This document shows positions 17,467 through 25,672 of a stretch of 55,072 nucleotides of DNA, in pieces. This DNA comes from JBHHYU01 sp046757725. Lineage in GTDB: Bacteria; Desulfobacterota; Binatia; UBA9968. A program made the position numbers and the translations under genes. The number at the start of each line of letters is the position of its first letter. Positions within the stretch are counted from its first letter, which is position 1. Location of the stretch: positions 1-55,072 of the forward strand of contig JBHHYU010000013.1 of NCBI GenBank assembly GCA_046757725.1, in the 5' to 3' direction. A model generated the notes under the pieces. It was not told the DNA's origin and searched no databases. It saw nothing but the letters and a program-made list of their open reading frames with translations.

Positions 17467-18222
17467 TCAAGGTGATCCGATGTTTGTTAAAGTGCTTTCT
17501 TCCCCCAACGACTTAAGCAACCTCCCATGTCCTCTGATGTGCTCCCTAATATGAAGGCAATGAAGTGCATACCAGATGTTGCAGAGCGTACTGCTCAGCA
17601 CGGGCTTCCCCGCCTCTTTTTCCAGCAGGGAGATGCTGGCTAGCGTGGGCCATCGGTTGCAGGGAAGAAAGATCCCATCTGCTTCGGGACCAGAGAAGTA
17701 GACTCTTTTGGCTATCTTGTACGCTGCAGATTCAGGCTGATTACCCAGTTCTGAATTGAGTTCAATGCCAAGTCCCTCTGCCCTTAGGACCGTAAAGCCG
17801 GAAGCCGATAAAAAATCACTCACCCGCTTGGTCAAAAGTTCCGGATAGGGTGTCGCTACTGCTATGCTCTTAATCCCCATATGCCTGAGCGCTTCCACCT
17901 CACAAGTCATTCCTGCAGCTACCGGCACCCCCAGCTTGTTCGCCAATTCGGCGGCAACGGTTCGATCGCTGCCATGGCCCAGTCGGGTAAACAATGGGGA
18001 GCCCCCTATAATAATAAAATCTGCACCAGCCTCCGCAAGGTCGATGGCTGCTTCCTCAATTCGTCCAAGCTGCCTTTCAATATGCTCGTCAACTAGTCGC
18101 CGAATCGTACCTGTCGTGTTCAACAACATAAAACCATCGGGAAGAATCCGGTAGAATTCGTAAACAAACGTGTCGCCTCGAGAAGGAGCAATGTGTCCGA
18201 CCTTTGTTCTCCACCACATCAT
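17467..18222 (-). CDS. arylmalonate decarboxylase/Asp-Glu racemase-like protein
   Basis: A 251-residue protein of the Asp/Glu racemase, maleate isomerase and arylmalonate decarboxylase (AMDase) superfamily. With the ATG at 18222 the first-half catalytic position is Gly74 (IIIGGSPLF) and the second is Cys188 (IFLPCNRWP). Glycine in the first half with cysteine in the second is the AMDase arrangement; racemases and isomerases have two cysteines. I chose 18222 because AGGAG lies upstream and it leaves a 14-base gap after the preceding gene; a frame start at 18267 would overlap that gene by 31 bases. Likely role: decarboxylation or isomerisation of a dicarboxylic acid. The adjacent binding protein may deliver the substrate. 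Confidence 0.8.
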   Translation of the reverse strand: MMWWRTKVGHIAPSRGDTFVYEFYRILPDGFMLLNTTGTIRRLVDEHIERQLGRIEEAAIDLAEAGADFIIIGGSPLFTRLGHGSDRTVAAELANKLGVPVAAGMTCEVEALRHMGIKSIAVATPYPELLTKRVSDFLSASGFTVLRAEGLGIELNSELGNQPESAAYKIAKRVYFSGPEADGIFLPCNRWPTLASISLLEKEAGKPVLSSTLCNIWYALHCLHIREHIRGHGRLLKSLGEESTLTNIGSP

Positions 18223-18236
18223 TTTCTGCGTCTCTC

Positions 18237-19160
18237 CTAACTCCGCCGGACACCGGCGAGAAACCACCTAGATGCCACCTCCGAGGACCCGTTACGGTTT
18301 TCAGGGGCGACCTTAGCCAAAAGTCTTTCCAGTTGCCTCATGTCAACAGTCAAAGGATCGTTTAGGTAGATAAGATATTCATCATAGGCTTTCCCAGCAA
18401 CTGCGGGCGACTGGCCAAAAGTAACACCCAACATCCTAATCGTCTCGTCTCGATTGTTTTTAAGGTAGACAATTCCCTCGCAGTAGGCCTCCATAAAGGC
18501 ATTGAAGTCTTTTTGCCTTCCCCTGTATTGGGCTTCTGTCGTCTCTAGCACCGAAGGCATTGGGTCATCTATAACTTCAGGCCAATCCTCTATCGCCTTC
18601 AACCCTTTTTCTCTAGCAAAGATAGCGTAGGGCCGTGGCAGAAGAGCTGCCTGGACTTCACGCCTGGACAGCAACTCCATGGCCTCGCGATCCGTAGGTG
18701 TTTGCTTTAACCGCACATCCACGCTTAATTGGAGCTTAGCAGTTTGTTGCAGAACCTCAGCTAACCGGGACAGGTCTGCCGTACTTTCCCTACATGCCAG
18801 TGACTTTCCGTGAAGGTCGCCAATGGCCTGAATCTCGGTCTGCACGACAAGACGATAAGGACAGGTATTCATAGAACAACCGAGGAGACGCGTCTTTCCT
18901 TTGTCGAGGAAATGCTTCAGGGCAGCTCGACCGACCAGCAAGGAGATATTGGCCGTGCCCCTTTCGAGCTCATGGAGCCGTCTCTCTATGCCTTGGACAT
19001 ATCTATAGGAGACGTTGAGCCCTTTCTTGAGGAAGATGCCGACGCTTAAGGCAAGATATCCGGTTGGATCACGGTTAAATTGCTGGTCAGTACCTTCGAG
19101 CTTGCCATAGACTACATCAAGCCGAGACCCGCCCGTTACTGTTTCTACTATTGCTCCCAA
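18237..19160 (-). CDS. NMT1/SsuA-type solute-binding protein without a signal peptide
   Basis: A 307-residue protein of the NMT1/THI5-like (SsuA/TauA) binding-protein fold: GIFLKKGLNVSYRYV near the start is the usual LxxxEGLDVE motif, followed by the two-lobed pattern with DLHGKSLACRESTADLSRL and a C-terminal FMEAYCEGIVYL helix. No signal peptide or lipobox is visible from the TTG start at 19160, so either the true start is further upstream or the protein is a cytoplasmic sensor-like member. No ABC permease or ATPase lies nearby. It is followed by the AMDase-like gene and probably cotranscribed with it. Confidence 0.7.
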   Translation of the reverse strand: MGAIVETVTGGSRLDVVYGKLEGTDQQFNRDPTGYLALSVGIFLKKGLNVSYRYVQGIERRLHELERGTANISLLVGRAALKHFLDKGKTRLLGCSMNTCPYRLVVQTEIQAIGDLHGKSLACRESTADLSRLAEVLQQTAKLQLSVDVRLKQTPTDREAMELLSRREVQAALLPRPYAIFAREKGLKAIEDWPEVIDDPMPSVLETTEAQYRGRQKDFNAFMEAYCEGIVYLKNNRDETIRMLGVTFGQSPAVAGKAYDEYLIYLNDPLTVDMRQLERLLAKVAPENRNGSSEVASRWFLAGVRRS

Positions 19161-19432
19161 AGCTTGTCCCGTTCTTTCCTGCGCTCACGGATTTTCAACC
19201 ACCGCAGGAAGAATGGTTCAAGAGGCCTCGGCAAAAATTTTATGCCTGTTTTTGCAAAGCCATCACGATATTTTCCCAGACGTGAAGGCATTGTCCCACT
19301 AAGGAACTAGAACTGTCAACGTCGGCTGGATTGGAACTCTGGTGGTAACTGAATGACGGTTCAAAGAGTATAATGCTTCCCTGGTCTCCATTGGACAGAG
19401 CTGCCCGCCTAATGATTGGTACTCAACGTGAT

Positions 19433-20548
19433 TCAGGCATCCGGAATGCCATACAGGCGGGCACAGTTTTTCCATAAGATTTTCTTCTTGGTTTCAATAG
19501 AGACTCCTTCAAGCTCCAAAAGCTCATCAACAGCATGAGGGAAGTCCGAGTCACCATGCGGGTAGTCGGTCGAATAAACTATATTGTCATCCCCAAAAAG
19601 GTGTGTGACCATTGTCAGCTCCGGTTCCACCTCCGTAGCAACCCAACACTGGCGTTTAAAGTACTCACTTGGTTTCATCTGAGTGATTGGGGCCTTAGGT
19701 GATTTTTTGACGGCAACGTCCATGCGATTCAGCCAGAACGAGACCCAGCCACTGTAACACTCCAAGAACGCTACCTTCAGCCTGGGATGGCGTTCGAGTA
19801 CGCCCCCGCAGATTATATCGACCATAGCCAGCATGTTTTCCATAGGATGTCCGCAGATATGGCGCAGAAGGAGATTGTCGCCAAATCGATCACCTGTCTG
19901 AGGTAGTTCACCGCTGGCTGCCGCTGAATGAAACCCCAAGGGGACACCGAGTTCCTCTAGTACGGACCACAGGGTGTCATAATATCTGGAGTGCCAGGGT
20001 AGAGAACGAAGCGGTTCCGGTCGAGCAAAAACTCCAACAAAGCCGAGTTCCGTCACGGTGCGCCGGGCCTCCTTTACGGCTTCCGTCACGTCGTGGAGCG
20101 AGATCATGGCAACACCCTTCATACGGGCTGGATCCTGCTGACAGAATTCGTAAAGCCAATTATTATATGCCCTGGCGATAGCCGCCGCCAGCTTGGGATC
20201 CATTGCCTCCCTCATCATAATCCCCAGCCCGATTGAGGGATACAAAACCGCTACATCTAAACCCTCTTTGTCCATGGCCTCGATTTGCGATACGCTATCA
20301 AAGCCTCTGGACCTGGCATCGACGATCTCTGCGTCAATACGCGTAGCGTCGAAGATTCCGCCACGATGAGTCGGTGGATAACCCTTCAAGATTTTTCCTT
20401 CAAGCAAAACCATAGCCGAGCTACGAAAAGTCGCGCTTACGATCCTTGGGGCCCGATCTCGCCATTCAGGCTCGATATACTTCTCCCATAGATCTCTTGG
20501 CTCCCTGACATGCATGTCGGAATCTATAATCTTCAGTCCGTTCTTCAT
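19433..20548 (-). CDS. amidohydrolase-2 family metal-dependent hydrolase or decarboxylase (copy 1)
   Basis: A 371-residue TIM-barrel protein of the amidohydrolase-2 family (ACMSD, gamma-resorcylate decarboxylase and related). The first-strand metal motif is IDSDMHVREP, with Asp in place of the first His of HxH. Later ligands are the His in LGFHSAAAS and the final Asp in YSTDYPHGDSDFP. AGGAGG precedes the ATG. Family reactions are nonoxidative decarboxylation, hydrolysis or hydration of small acids; the substrate is unknown. It follows the MmgE/PrpD gene at 20723 on the same strand, with a gap of 174 bases. Confidence 0.87.
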   Translation of the reverse strand: MKNGLKIIDSDMHVREPRDLWEKYIEPEWRDRAPRIVSATFRSSAMVLLEGKILKGYPPTHRGGIFDATRIDAEIVDARSRGFDSVSQIEAMDKEGLDVAVLYPSIGLGIMMREAMDPKLAAAIARAYNNWLYEFCQQDPARMKGVAMISLHDVTEAVKEARRTVTELGFVGVFARPEPLRSLPWHSRYYDTLWSVLEELGVPLGFHSAAASGELPQTGDRFGDNLLLRHICGHPMENMLAMVDIICGGVLERHPRLKVAFLECYSGWVSFWLNRMDVAVKKSPKAPITQMKPSEYFKRQCWVATEVEPELTMVTHLFGDDNIVYSTDYPHGDSDFPHAVDELLELEGVSIETKKKILWKNCARLYGIPDA

Positions 20549-20722
20549 GGACTTGTCCCCCTCCTATTTTTACACACAGCGCGCCAGTGGCCCACGTCAC
20601 TTACGATCTCATCGAATAACGGAAAAATCTATGGATGTCCTAAAGTCAAGGTTGTCAAATTGTAAAGAGTGATAAACATGCTTCAAAATGAAGTGTTTTT
20701 CTTGGGAGTTCTCGGTACCCAT

Positions 20723-22126
20723 CTAGACCACGGTAAGCAGGTGCGCAAGCTCCATTGCTCTATCGACCGTTTCCAGGCCGAGCACGGTATCACGCAACCG
20801 ATTGGCCTGATCACGTGGCAAGATGTGTCTGACTAACTTCTCGAATTTGTCGATAATATCGGCGTCGGTCCCAAAGTTTTTTTCGCTTCCGCGATAGGCT
20901 TCGGCCGATTCCTTAAGAACCGTCCCGTCCTTTAGTATCACTTCTACGTGTACAAGGTGGCGAAACTCCCTTCCCCTGGCGGTGATTGCGGGGTCATGAA
21001 TGACCTCTACTTTTTCCGCCAGCGCCATCCGCGCCGGGTCTTTAATCATCTTCTCTGAAAACTGATCCACGAAAACCTCCCCCTCCAGGAGGAGCGTTGC
21101 GACGCAGAAGGGTAGGTTGAGCTGTGCCGCTGTAACCCCATCCGGTCGGTAGGGCCATCCGACATGATCCACGGTAACCTGGTGGCCCCAGACCCTGAGG
21201 TTTTTGACTTCATTGGCCGTAAAGGGTCGCTTTTTCTGCATTGCCCTGAGACAATCCAGGGTCGTGTGGTTGGTTGCCACGCAGGAGTAAAACTTGAGGG
21301 AGATGTTCATCGTTTCGTAACGCTCCCCGAGACCCATGGTGAGCTCCGACAAGTCGAAGCGGTCAGAGGACCGGGAGAATGTGGTGCAGAACCCTCCGTA
21401 TGGGCTCTCGAATACATTGACGATCCCCGTAAATCCCTTTTGAGCAAGCAGCGCTCCATACAGTCCACTCTGAGAGGCCCTGCCTGCATGCATTCGCTTT
21501 ACCATAGACCCGTACTGGGCCGCCATGAGACCGCAGGATTGTGTTCCGGCAATGCCGATAGCATGAAGGGCTTGCTCCTCAGATAGCCCCAAGGCGGAAA
21601 CCGCCCCCGCCACAGCCGAGAACACGCCTGTCGTGGCACCGGAATGCCAGCCTTGTCCGATGTGTTCGGGTCCCATGCACAGTCCCACCCGAGGGCCGAT
21701 CTCATAACCAGCCACCGCTGCGGCCAGAAAGTCTCGCCCGCTCATTTGCGGCCGGATCTCCGCAACGGCTATAACGGCCGGAAGTGTAACTGCACCTACG
21801 TGGAGAATGCCTTTGCGATGGACGTCGTCGATTTCATAGCCCTGGATCATGGTTCCGTTTATGAGGGCGGCGTGGGGTGCCGAAAGTTTCTCCGATGTTC
21901 CCCACACCGTGCAGGCAGAGGAGGTGTCTAGGTGGCGAAGTGTTGCCGCGAGGATACTGCACCAGGGAAGCCGTGAGGCGTAGAGGCCGCATCCCAGGGA
22001 ATCTAGGATGAGGAGCTTGATTCGGTTGCGCACCTCGTCGGGAATCTCCTCGTATCGGAGTCCCGAAACAAAGGCGGCGATGCCGCGAGTGTATGGATTT
22101 TCGTAACCTGTTTCATGCCTTGCCAT
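20723..22126 (-). CDS. MmgE/PrpD family protein (copy 1)
   Basis: A 467-residue member of the MmgE/PrpD family, which includes 2-methylcitrate dehydratase, cis-aconitate decarboxylase and iminodisuccinate epimerase. The N-terminal helical domain shows LLILDSLGCGLYASRLPW and GYEIDDVHRKG; the smaller C-terminal lid includes KFYSCVATNHTTLDCLRAM and DHVGWPYRPDG. The length is normal. GAGGGGG precedes the ATG. No methylcitrate synthase or lyase is near, so propionate catabolism is not indicated; a dehydratase or decarboxylase for another tricarboxylic or dicarboxylic acid is more likely. A second, diverged copy is at 46420-47847. Confidence 0.9.
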   Translation of the reverse strand: MARHETGYENPYTRGIAAFVSGLRYEEIPDEVRNRIKLLILDSLGCGLYASRLPWCSILAATLRHLDTSSACTVWGTSEKLSAPHAALINGTMIQGYEIDDVHRKGILHVGAVTLPAVIAVAEIRPQMSGRDFLAAAVAGYEIGPRVGLCMGPEHIGQGWHSGATTGVFSAVAGAVSALGLSEEQALHAIGIAGTQSCGLMAAQYGSMVKRMHAGRASQSGLYGALLAQKGFTGIVNVFESPYGGFCTTFSRSSDRFDLSELTMGLGERYETMNISLKFYSCVATNHTTLDCLRAMQKKRPFTANEVKNLRVWGHQVTVDHVGWPYRPDGVTAAQLNLPFCVATLLLEGEVFVDQFSEKMIKDPARMALAEKVEVIHDPAITARGREFRHLVHVEVILKDGTVLKESAEAYRGSEKNFGTDADIIDKFEKLVRHILPRDQANRLRDTVLGLETVDRAMELAHLLTVV

Positions 22127-22310
22127 CGTACCCCCTCTTGCTTGGAAGCGAGACGCCAGGTGAATGCCTGGGAGTTAGTGCTGATTTCTGAAAAGAAATG
22201 TTGCCCTTGCAATCCGATGGCATCCTTTCACCCTAAAAAAGTCCCTTTCGTACGTGATGTATAAGAACGGCCTCTGTGGCCTGCAAGCCTTAACACACAA
22301 AACTCAGCCT

Positions 22311-23006
22311 TCAGTCGTCAATGGTCCAGACGTCGTAAAGCAACTCCATGCGCCGCAGTGTTACCGCTCGCGTCTGCGCTTGCAGGGGTTCTGAAGTAAT
22401 AAAACGCTGTGCAATATCTTCGGCGAGCTTACCGTGCTCCTCATCGGCTTGCGCATGTACGGTGAAGAACCGCACCGATTTGGGCAACATGCCATAGTGT
22501 TTAATAAAACCCTGCCCTAAGACCGCCACGGCTGGCGGAAATGTCCCCTCCGCACCGATCTGAGCCGCCATGACGACAAACCAGGGGAGTGTGTGGATGA
22601 TCAACTCGGCGTAGTAAAGATGTGCTGCAGTTGCCGGCCGTAACTCCACGGTGCCAAGCTCCTCGCGGCTAATGCCAATGGACTCAGCAAACTCGACAAA
22701 CATATCAGGATGTCCAGCGCTCCCCGGGAGCAGCCCACGCGTCTCTTCCTCGACGACCTCGTATAACCGGGGGGCGATCTCCGAATCGCTGCACGCCAGA
22801 TAGCGAAGCATAGCGATACGCGGCACCGCGTGCCGAAACTGGTAGTCCTGAAGTGCCCACCTGCGAATCTGCTCCAATGAAGCTGTGCCTGCACATACCG
22901 CCCGCACAAACGGGTGGTTGATCCGCTGCTTGGGTGACCTTGCAATCTCCTCCTTAAGCCGGCGCAGAAACTCTGCCGACGAGAGCACCTCAGACTGCGT
23001 AGCCAT
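22311..23006 (-). CDS. PqqC/TenA-like (heme-oxygenase-fold) protein
   Basis: A 231-residue all-helical protein of the TenA/PqqC/heme-oxygenase-like superfamily. NHPFVRAVCAGTASLEQI and WALQDYQFRHAVPR match the PqqC-type N terminus, and EVVEEETRG and AQADEEHGKLAE supply acidic and histidine residues at the helix positions that bind iron in non-heme members. PqqC uses oxygen without metal; relatives are diiron oxidases that cleave C-C or C-N bonds. No pqq genes are near, so PQQ synthesis is unlikely. I start at 23006 because AAGGAGGGAG precedes that ATG; a frame start at 23132 would overlap the aldolase gene. It sits between a class II aldolase and MmgE/PrpD genes. Confidence 0.8.
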   Translation of the reverse strand: MATQSEVLSSAEFLRRLKEEIARSPKQRINHPFVRAVCAGTASLEQIRRWALQDYQFRHAVPRIAMLRYLACSDSEIAPRLYEVVEEETRGLLPGSAGHPDMFVEFAESIGISREELGTVELRPATAAHLYYAELIIHTLPWFVVMAAQIGAEGTFPPAVAVLGQGFIKHYGMLPKSVRFFTVHAQADEEHGKLAEDIAQRFITSEPLQAQTRAVTLRRMELLYDVWTIDD

Positions 23007-23061
23007 CTTATCTCCCTCCTTTATGTGTGATGCACCGCTCTGGGACGGGACAAGGAATCCA

Positions 23062-23784
23062 TTAGCTGCGGTTATTTCCCAGGCGGCTGACATAGTACTC
23101 CCAGCCGCGAGCGGGAAAACGTTCATCCGCACTGAAGGTGTCTAGCTCCTCAGCGGTCAGGTACCGCGGTTTGCCATGGAGTTGCGCCAGGTGAGCAAGC
23201 TCCCCGAGTCGAGCGAGGCGGATGGTTCGCTGCACGGCCTGTTCAATACAGTTACCGACTACTGTGTCGCCATGGGCGCGCATCAGAACTGCCGGCTCCT
23301 TCCCCAATGCTGTGGCCAGAGCATCGCCGCGCTCCACCGTTCGCACCAGCCCTACGCCCTCATACACCGGCGGGCCGTCAGCTGAAAGAAATTTCCCGTA
23401 ATGGTGGAGCGGCCGAAGCTTGATCGGCAATACACTAAAGAGCGTACTCCACACGGAGTGGGTATGGCATACACTCATGACATCAGGGCGGGCTCGCAGC
23501 ACGCATGCGTGGATGGGCCACTCGTTCGGCGGAGTTTCTGCCCCACCCAAATAGATCCCGTTGCAGTCGAGCATGATGAGCCGATCTACACTCGCGCAGC
23601 CGGGACTCACGTTGGCAATGGTCAGGAAGGCCGTCGTACCCTGCACGCGCACGCTAACGTGGCCGTAGCCGTCGGTAATACCTTCTCTGTCAAGGATATG
23701 GCAAGCCGTGACCAGTATCCGCTTTGCCTGGTCAAGCTCGGGAGCGTCAAAAGCGGGTGCACCGGCTTGATTTGAAAACGCCAT
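23062..23784 (-). CDS. class II aldolase/adducin family protein
   Basis: A 240-residue member of the class II aldolase/adducin family (fuculose- and ribulose-phosphate aldolases and related decarboxylases). GITDGYGHVSVRV is the substrate or phosphate loop; zinc ligands are probably the two histidines of VCHTHSVWS and the histidine of MRAHGDTVVG. These enzymes cleave C-C bonds by retro-aldol reaction or decarboxylate beta-keto-like acids. It is the first gene of the minus-strand run that continues with the PqqC-like, MmgE/PrpD and amidohydrolase genes. A MITE-like element lies just upstream (23930-24294). Confidence 0.88.
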   Translation of the reverse strand: MAFSNQAGAPAFDAPELDQAKRILVTACHILDREGITDGYGHVSVRVQGTTAFLTIANVSPGCASVDRLIMLDCNGIYLGGAETPPNEWPIHACVLRARPDVMSVCHTHSVWSTLFSVLPIKLRPLHHYGKFLSADGPPVYEGVGLVRTVERGDALATALGKEPAVLMRAHGDTVVGNCIEQAVQRTIRLARLGELAHLAQLHGKPRYLTAEELDTFSADERFPARGWEYYVSRLGNNRS

Positions 23785-23929
23785 AACTCCTCCGGTTTTG
23801 AGTAACGGATTGGCGCAAACATTTGCTACAATTGACTGTGCGAATCTAATAGGCCACGTTCACCCTGTCAACACTTTGTAGCTTTGAAAAATCAAAGATC
23901 TTAACCACCTCATTTGTCAAGTCCGCCCC

Positions 23930-24294
23930 GGCTCTACCGTAAAAAGCGTGGTTCCTTCAGTCAGGCGCAGGGGGCCCGCTCCTCACTGGGAGCCGATAGA
24001 CCTCTACTTCTCTGCCCCTGAGTACTTAACCTGTGAGATTCGTTTCTCTCAAGTCGCTTTAGAGTTGGCTGTCTCCCTCTCTTCGAAGCCTACCCCCTGC
24101 GCCGTGCTACGAGGCATCCGGTTTCGAGGGAGGAGACCTGGAGGCCTGGGGCACAGGGACGTGGAGGTTTAAGGCAGACCCAGGCCGTTGGAGAGCTCAT
24201 CCGAAGGGGACGGGAGGTGGCCGTCGAGGCACAGACCTATTGACTCAGGCCGGAAGGTTTTCTCCTGAGGAACCATTCTTTTTAACGGAGAGGT
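23930..24294 (+). mobile_element. MITE-like non-autonomous transposable element, copy A
   Basis: A 365-bp element bounded by imperfect terminal inverted repeats of 26 bp (23930-23955 and 24269-24294; 19 of 26 positions match). It is flanked by a perfect 9-bp direct repeat GTCCGCCCC (23921-23929 and 24295-24303), the mark of a transposition event. A second copy in opposite orientation is at 32841-33187; the outer 65 and the last 200 or so bases are closely similar, while the centre differs. There is no transposase gene inside; the only frames are short and broken. The parent family is unknown to me; the GGCTCT ends recall ISL3-type termini but need checking. Confidence 0.85.
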
Positions 24295-24460
24295 GTCCGC
24301 CCCCCCTGCTGACTCTGGCGGTAGACAAGTGGTTTTTGCTTCGCCATAGTAGAAATTGTTTCAGAAGGGTGTTCTCCTGTAAAACCGGGGGGAGCAGATC
24401 TGCTTCCTATGGCCCGACGGCTCCGGAGATGTTCTCTGTTGCTACAAAACCGGGTCCGGG

Positions 24461-24488
24461 TTGACATCGTACTGATGTATCGGATAGT
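24461..24488 (+). promoter_or_regulatory. possible promoter of the amidohydrolase gene at 24566
   Basis: TTGACA at 24461-24466 is a perfect -35 box. GATAGT at 24483-24488 is a 4/6 match to the -10 box with a 16-base spacer. It lies in the gap between MITE copy A and the gene, on the coding strand. Confidence 0.4.
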
Positions 24489-24565
24489 TTTTGGTAGGTT
24501 GTTGGAACCTGGGTCGGAACGATCTTCCTCGGAAGAAAAGCGAAAAAGGGAAAGGAGCCAGTACG

Positions 24566-25672
24566 ATGGCTATAGACAGTGGCCTATATGAGCGGACCTA
24601 TCGGTCCAGCGCGTCTTCGATCATCAACGATCTTCTCTTCTCCGCGGACTCCCACGTGATGGAGCCCGAGGACACTCTGGTAACTCGTGTACCCAAAGCC
24701 TTCCGTGACAAAGCTCCCCGCTTCCCGGGGCTCAAGGTGGGAGTCGGTTTCCAGACCCATCCGGGTGGATCGAACCCTAAAGAGCGAATCAAAGAAATGG
24801 CTAGCGATGGAGTGAGCGCCGAGGTTCTCTATCCGACCTATGCGTTGGGCCTATTTGCAATGGAAGATGCCGCGCTTCAGGAGGCATGCATCCGAGCTTA
24901 CAACGACTGGCTGATTGAGTACTGCCAGGTTGCAAGCGACCGCCTGGTGGGTGTGGGTATGATCTCGACTTACAACGTCGAGCACGCGGTCCAAGAACTG
25001 GAACGGTGCGCGAAGGGCGGGTTGCGTGGCGCTGTGATCTGGGAGGTCCCGCCCAAGGAACTCTCCTTCACCTCGGCTCACTACGAACGATTCTGGGCGG
25101 CGGCCCAGGATCTGGACATGCCAGTGAGCCTTCATATTCTAACCGGCTTCGGCTACGCGAAAAACCGGGAAGGATTGAAAGGTGTCGACCGCTTCCGGGC
25201 CAGCGTGAACTGGAAGCTGGCGGAGGCCGTTGACGCCTTGATGGATGTTATCTTCTCTGGTGTATTGGAACGTTACCCCCGCCTCAAAGTGGTGCTGGTG
25301 GAGAATGAGGCCGGCTGGTTGCCCTATGTCCTAGAGCAATGGGACTACTACTTTTATCGTCACCTTCCCGTAGCGCCTTTGACGATAGACAAGCGCCCGA
25401 GCGAGTATTTTAACCGGCAGGTCTACGTCACTTTCTTTAACGATGCCGTCGTCGGTCATCTCTTCTCCTGGTGGGGTGAAGACAACTGCATGTGGTCCAA
25501 CGACTTTCCCCATGCTAATTCGACCTGGCCCTATTCACGGGAAGTGGTCTCACGGGACCTCGGCTACCTCTCGCCTGAAGCCCGCGCGAAGCTAGTCCGG
25601 GAGAACGTGGCGCGGCTTTACAATATGCCGGTTCCCAAGGCCGTGGCAACTTCGGCGTCTGGAGGCCGGTAG
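24566..25672 (+). CDS. amidohydrolase-2 family protein (copy 2)
   Basis: A 368-residue amidohydrolase-2 protein. First metal motif SADSHVMEPED (Asp-x-His), substrate-side VSLHILTGFG, strand-five region VVLVENEAGWLPYV and final aspartate in WSNDFPHANSTWP. I start at the ATG at 24566 because AAAGGAG (24551-24557) precedes it; an upstream frame from 24491 has no such signal. It is the only plus-strand gene among minus-strand neighbours, and its last 55 bases overlap the end of the MFS gene on the other strand. Substrate unknown; decarboxylation or hydrolysis is likely by family. Confidence 0.87.
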   Translation: MAIDSGLYERTYRSSASSIINDLLFSADSHVMEPEDTLVTRVPKAFRDKAPRFPGLKVGVGFQTHPGGSNPKERIKEMASDGVSAEVLYPTYALGLFAMEDAALQEACIRAYNDWLIEYCQVASDRLVGVGMISTYNVEHAVQELERCAKGGLRGAVIWEVPPKELSFTSAHYERFWAAAQDLDMPVSLHILTGFGYAKNREGLKGVDRFRASVNWKLAEAVDALMDVIFSGVLERYPRLKVVLVENEAGWLPYVLEQWDYYFYRHLPVAPLTIDKRPSEYFNRQVYVTFFNDAVVGHLFSWWGEDNCMWSNDFPHANSTWPYSREVVSRDLGYLSPEARAKLVRENVARLYNMPVPKAVATSASGGR

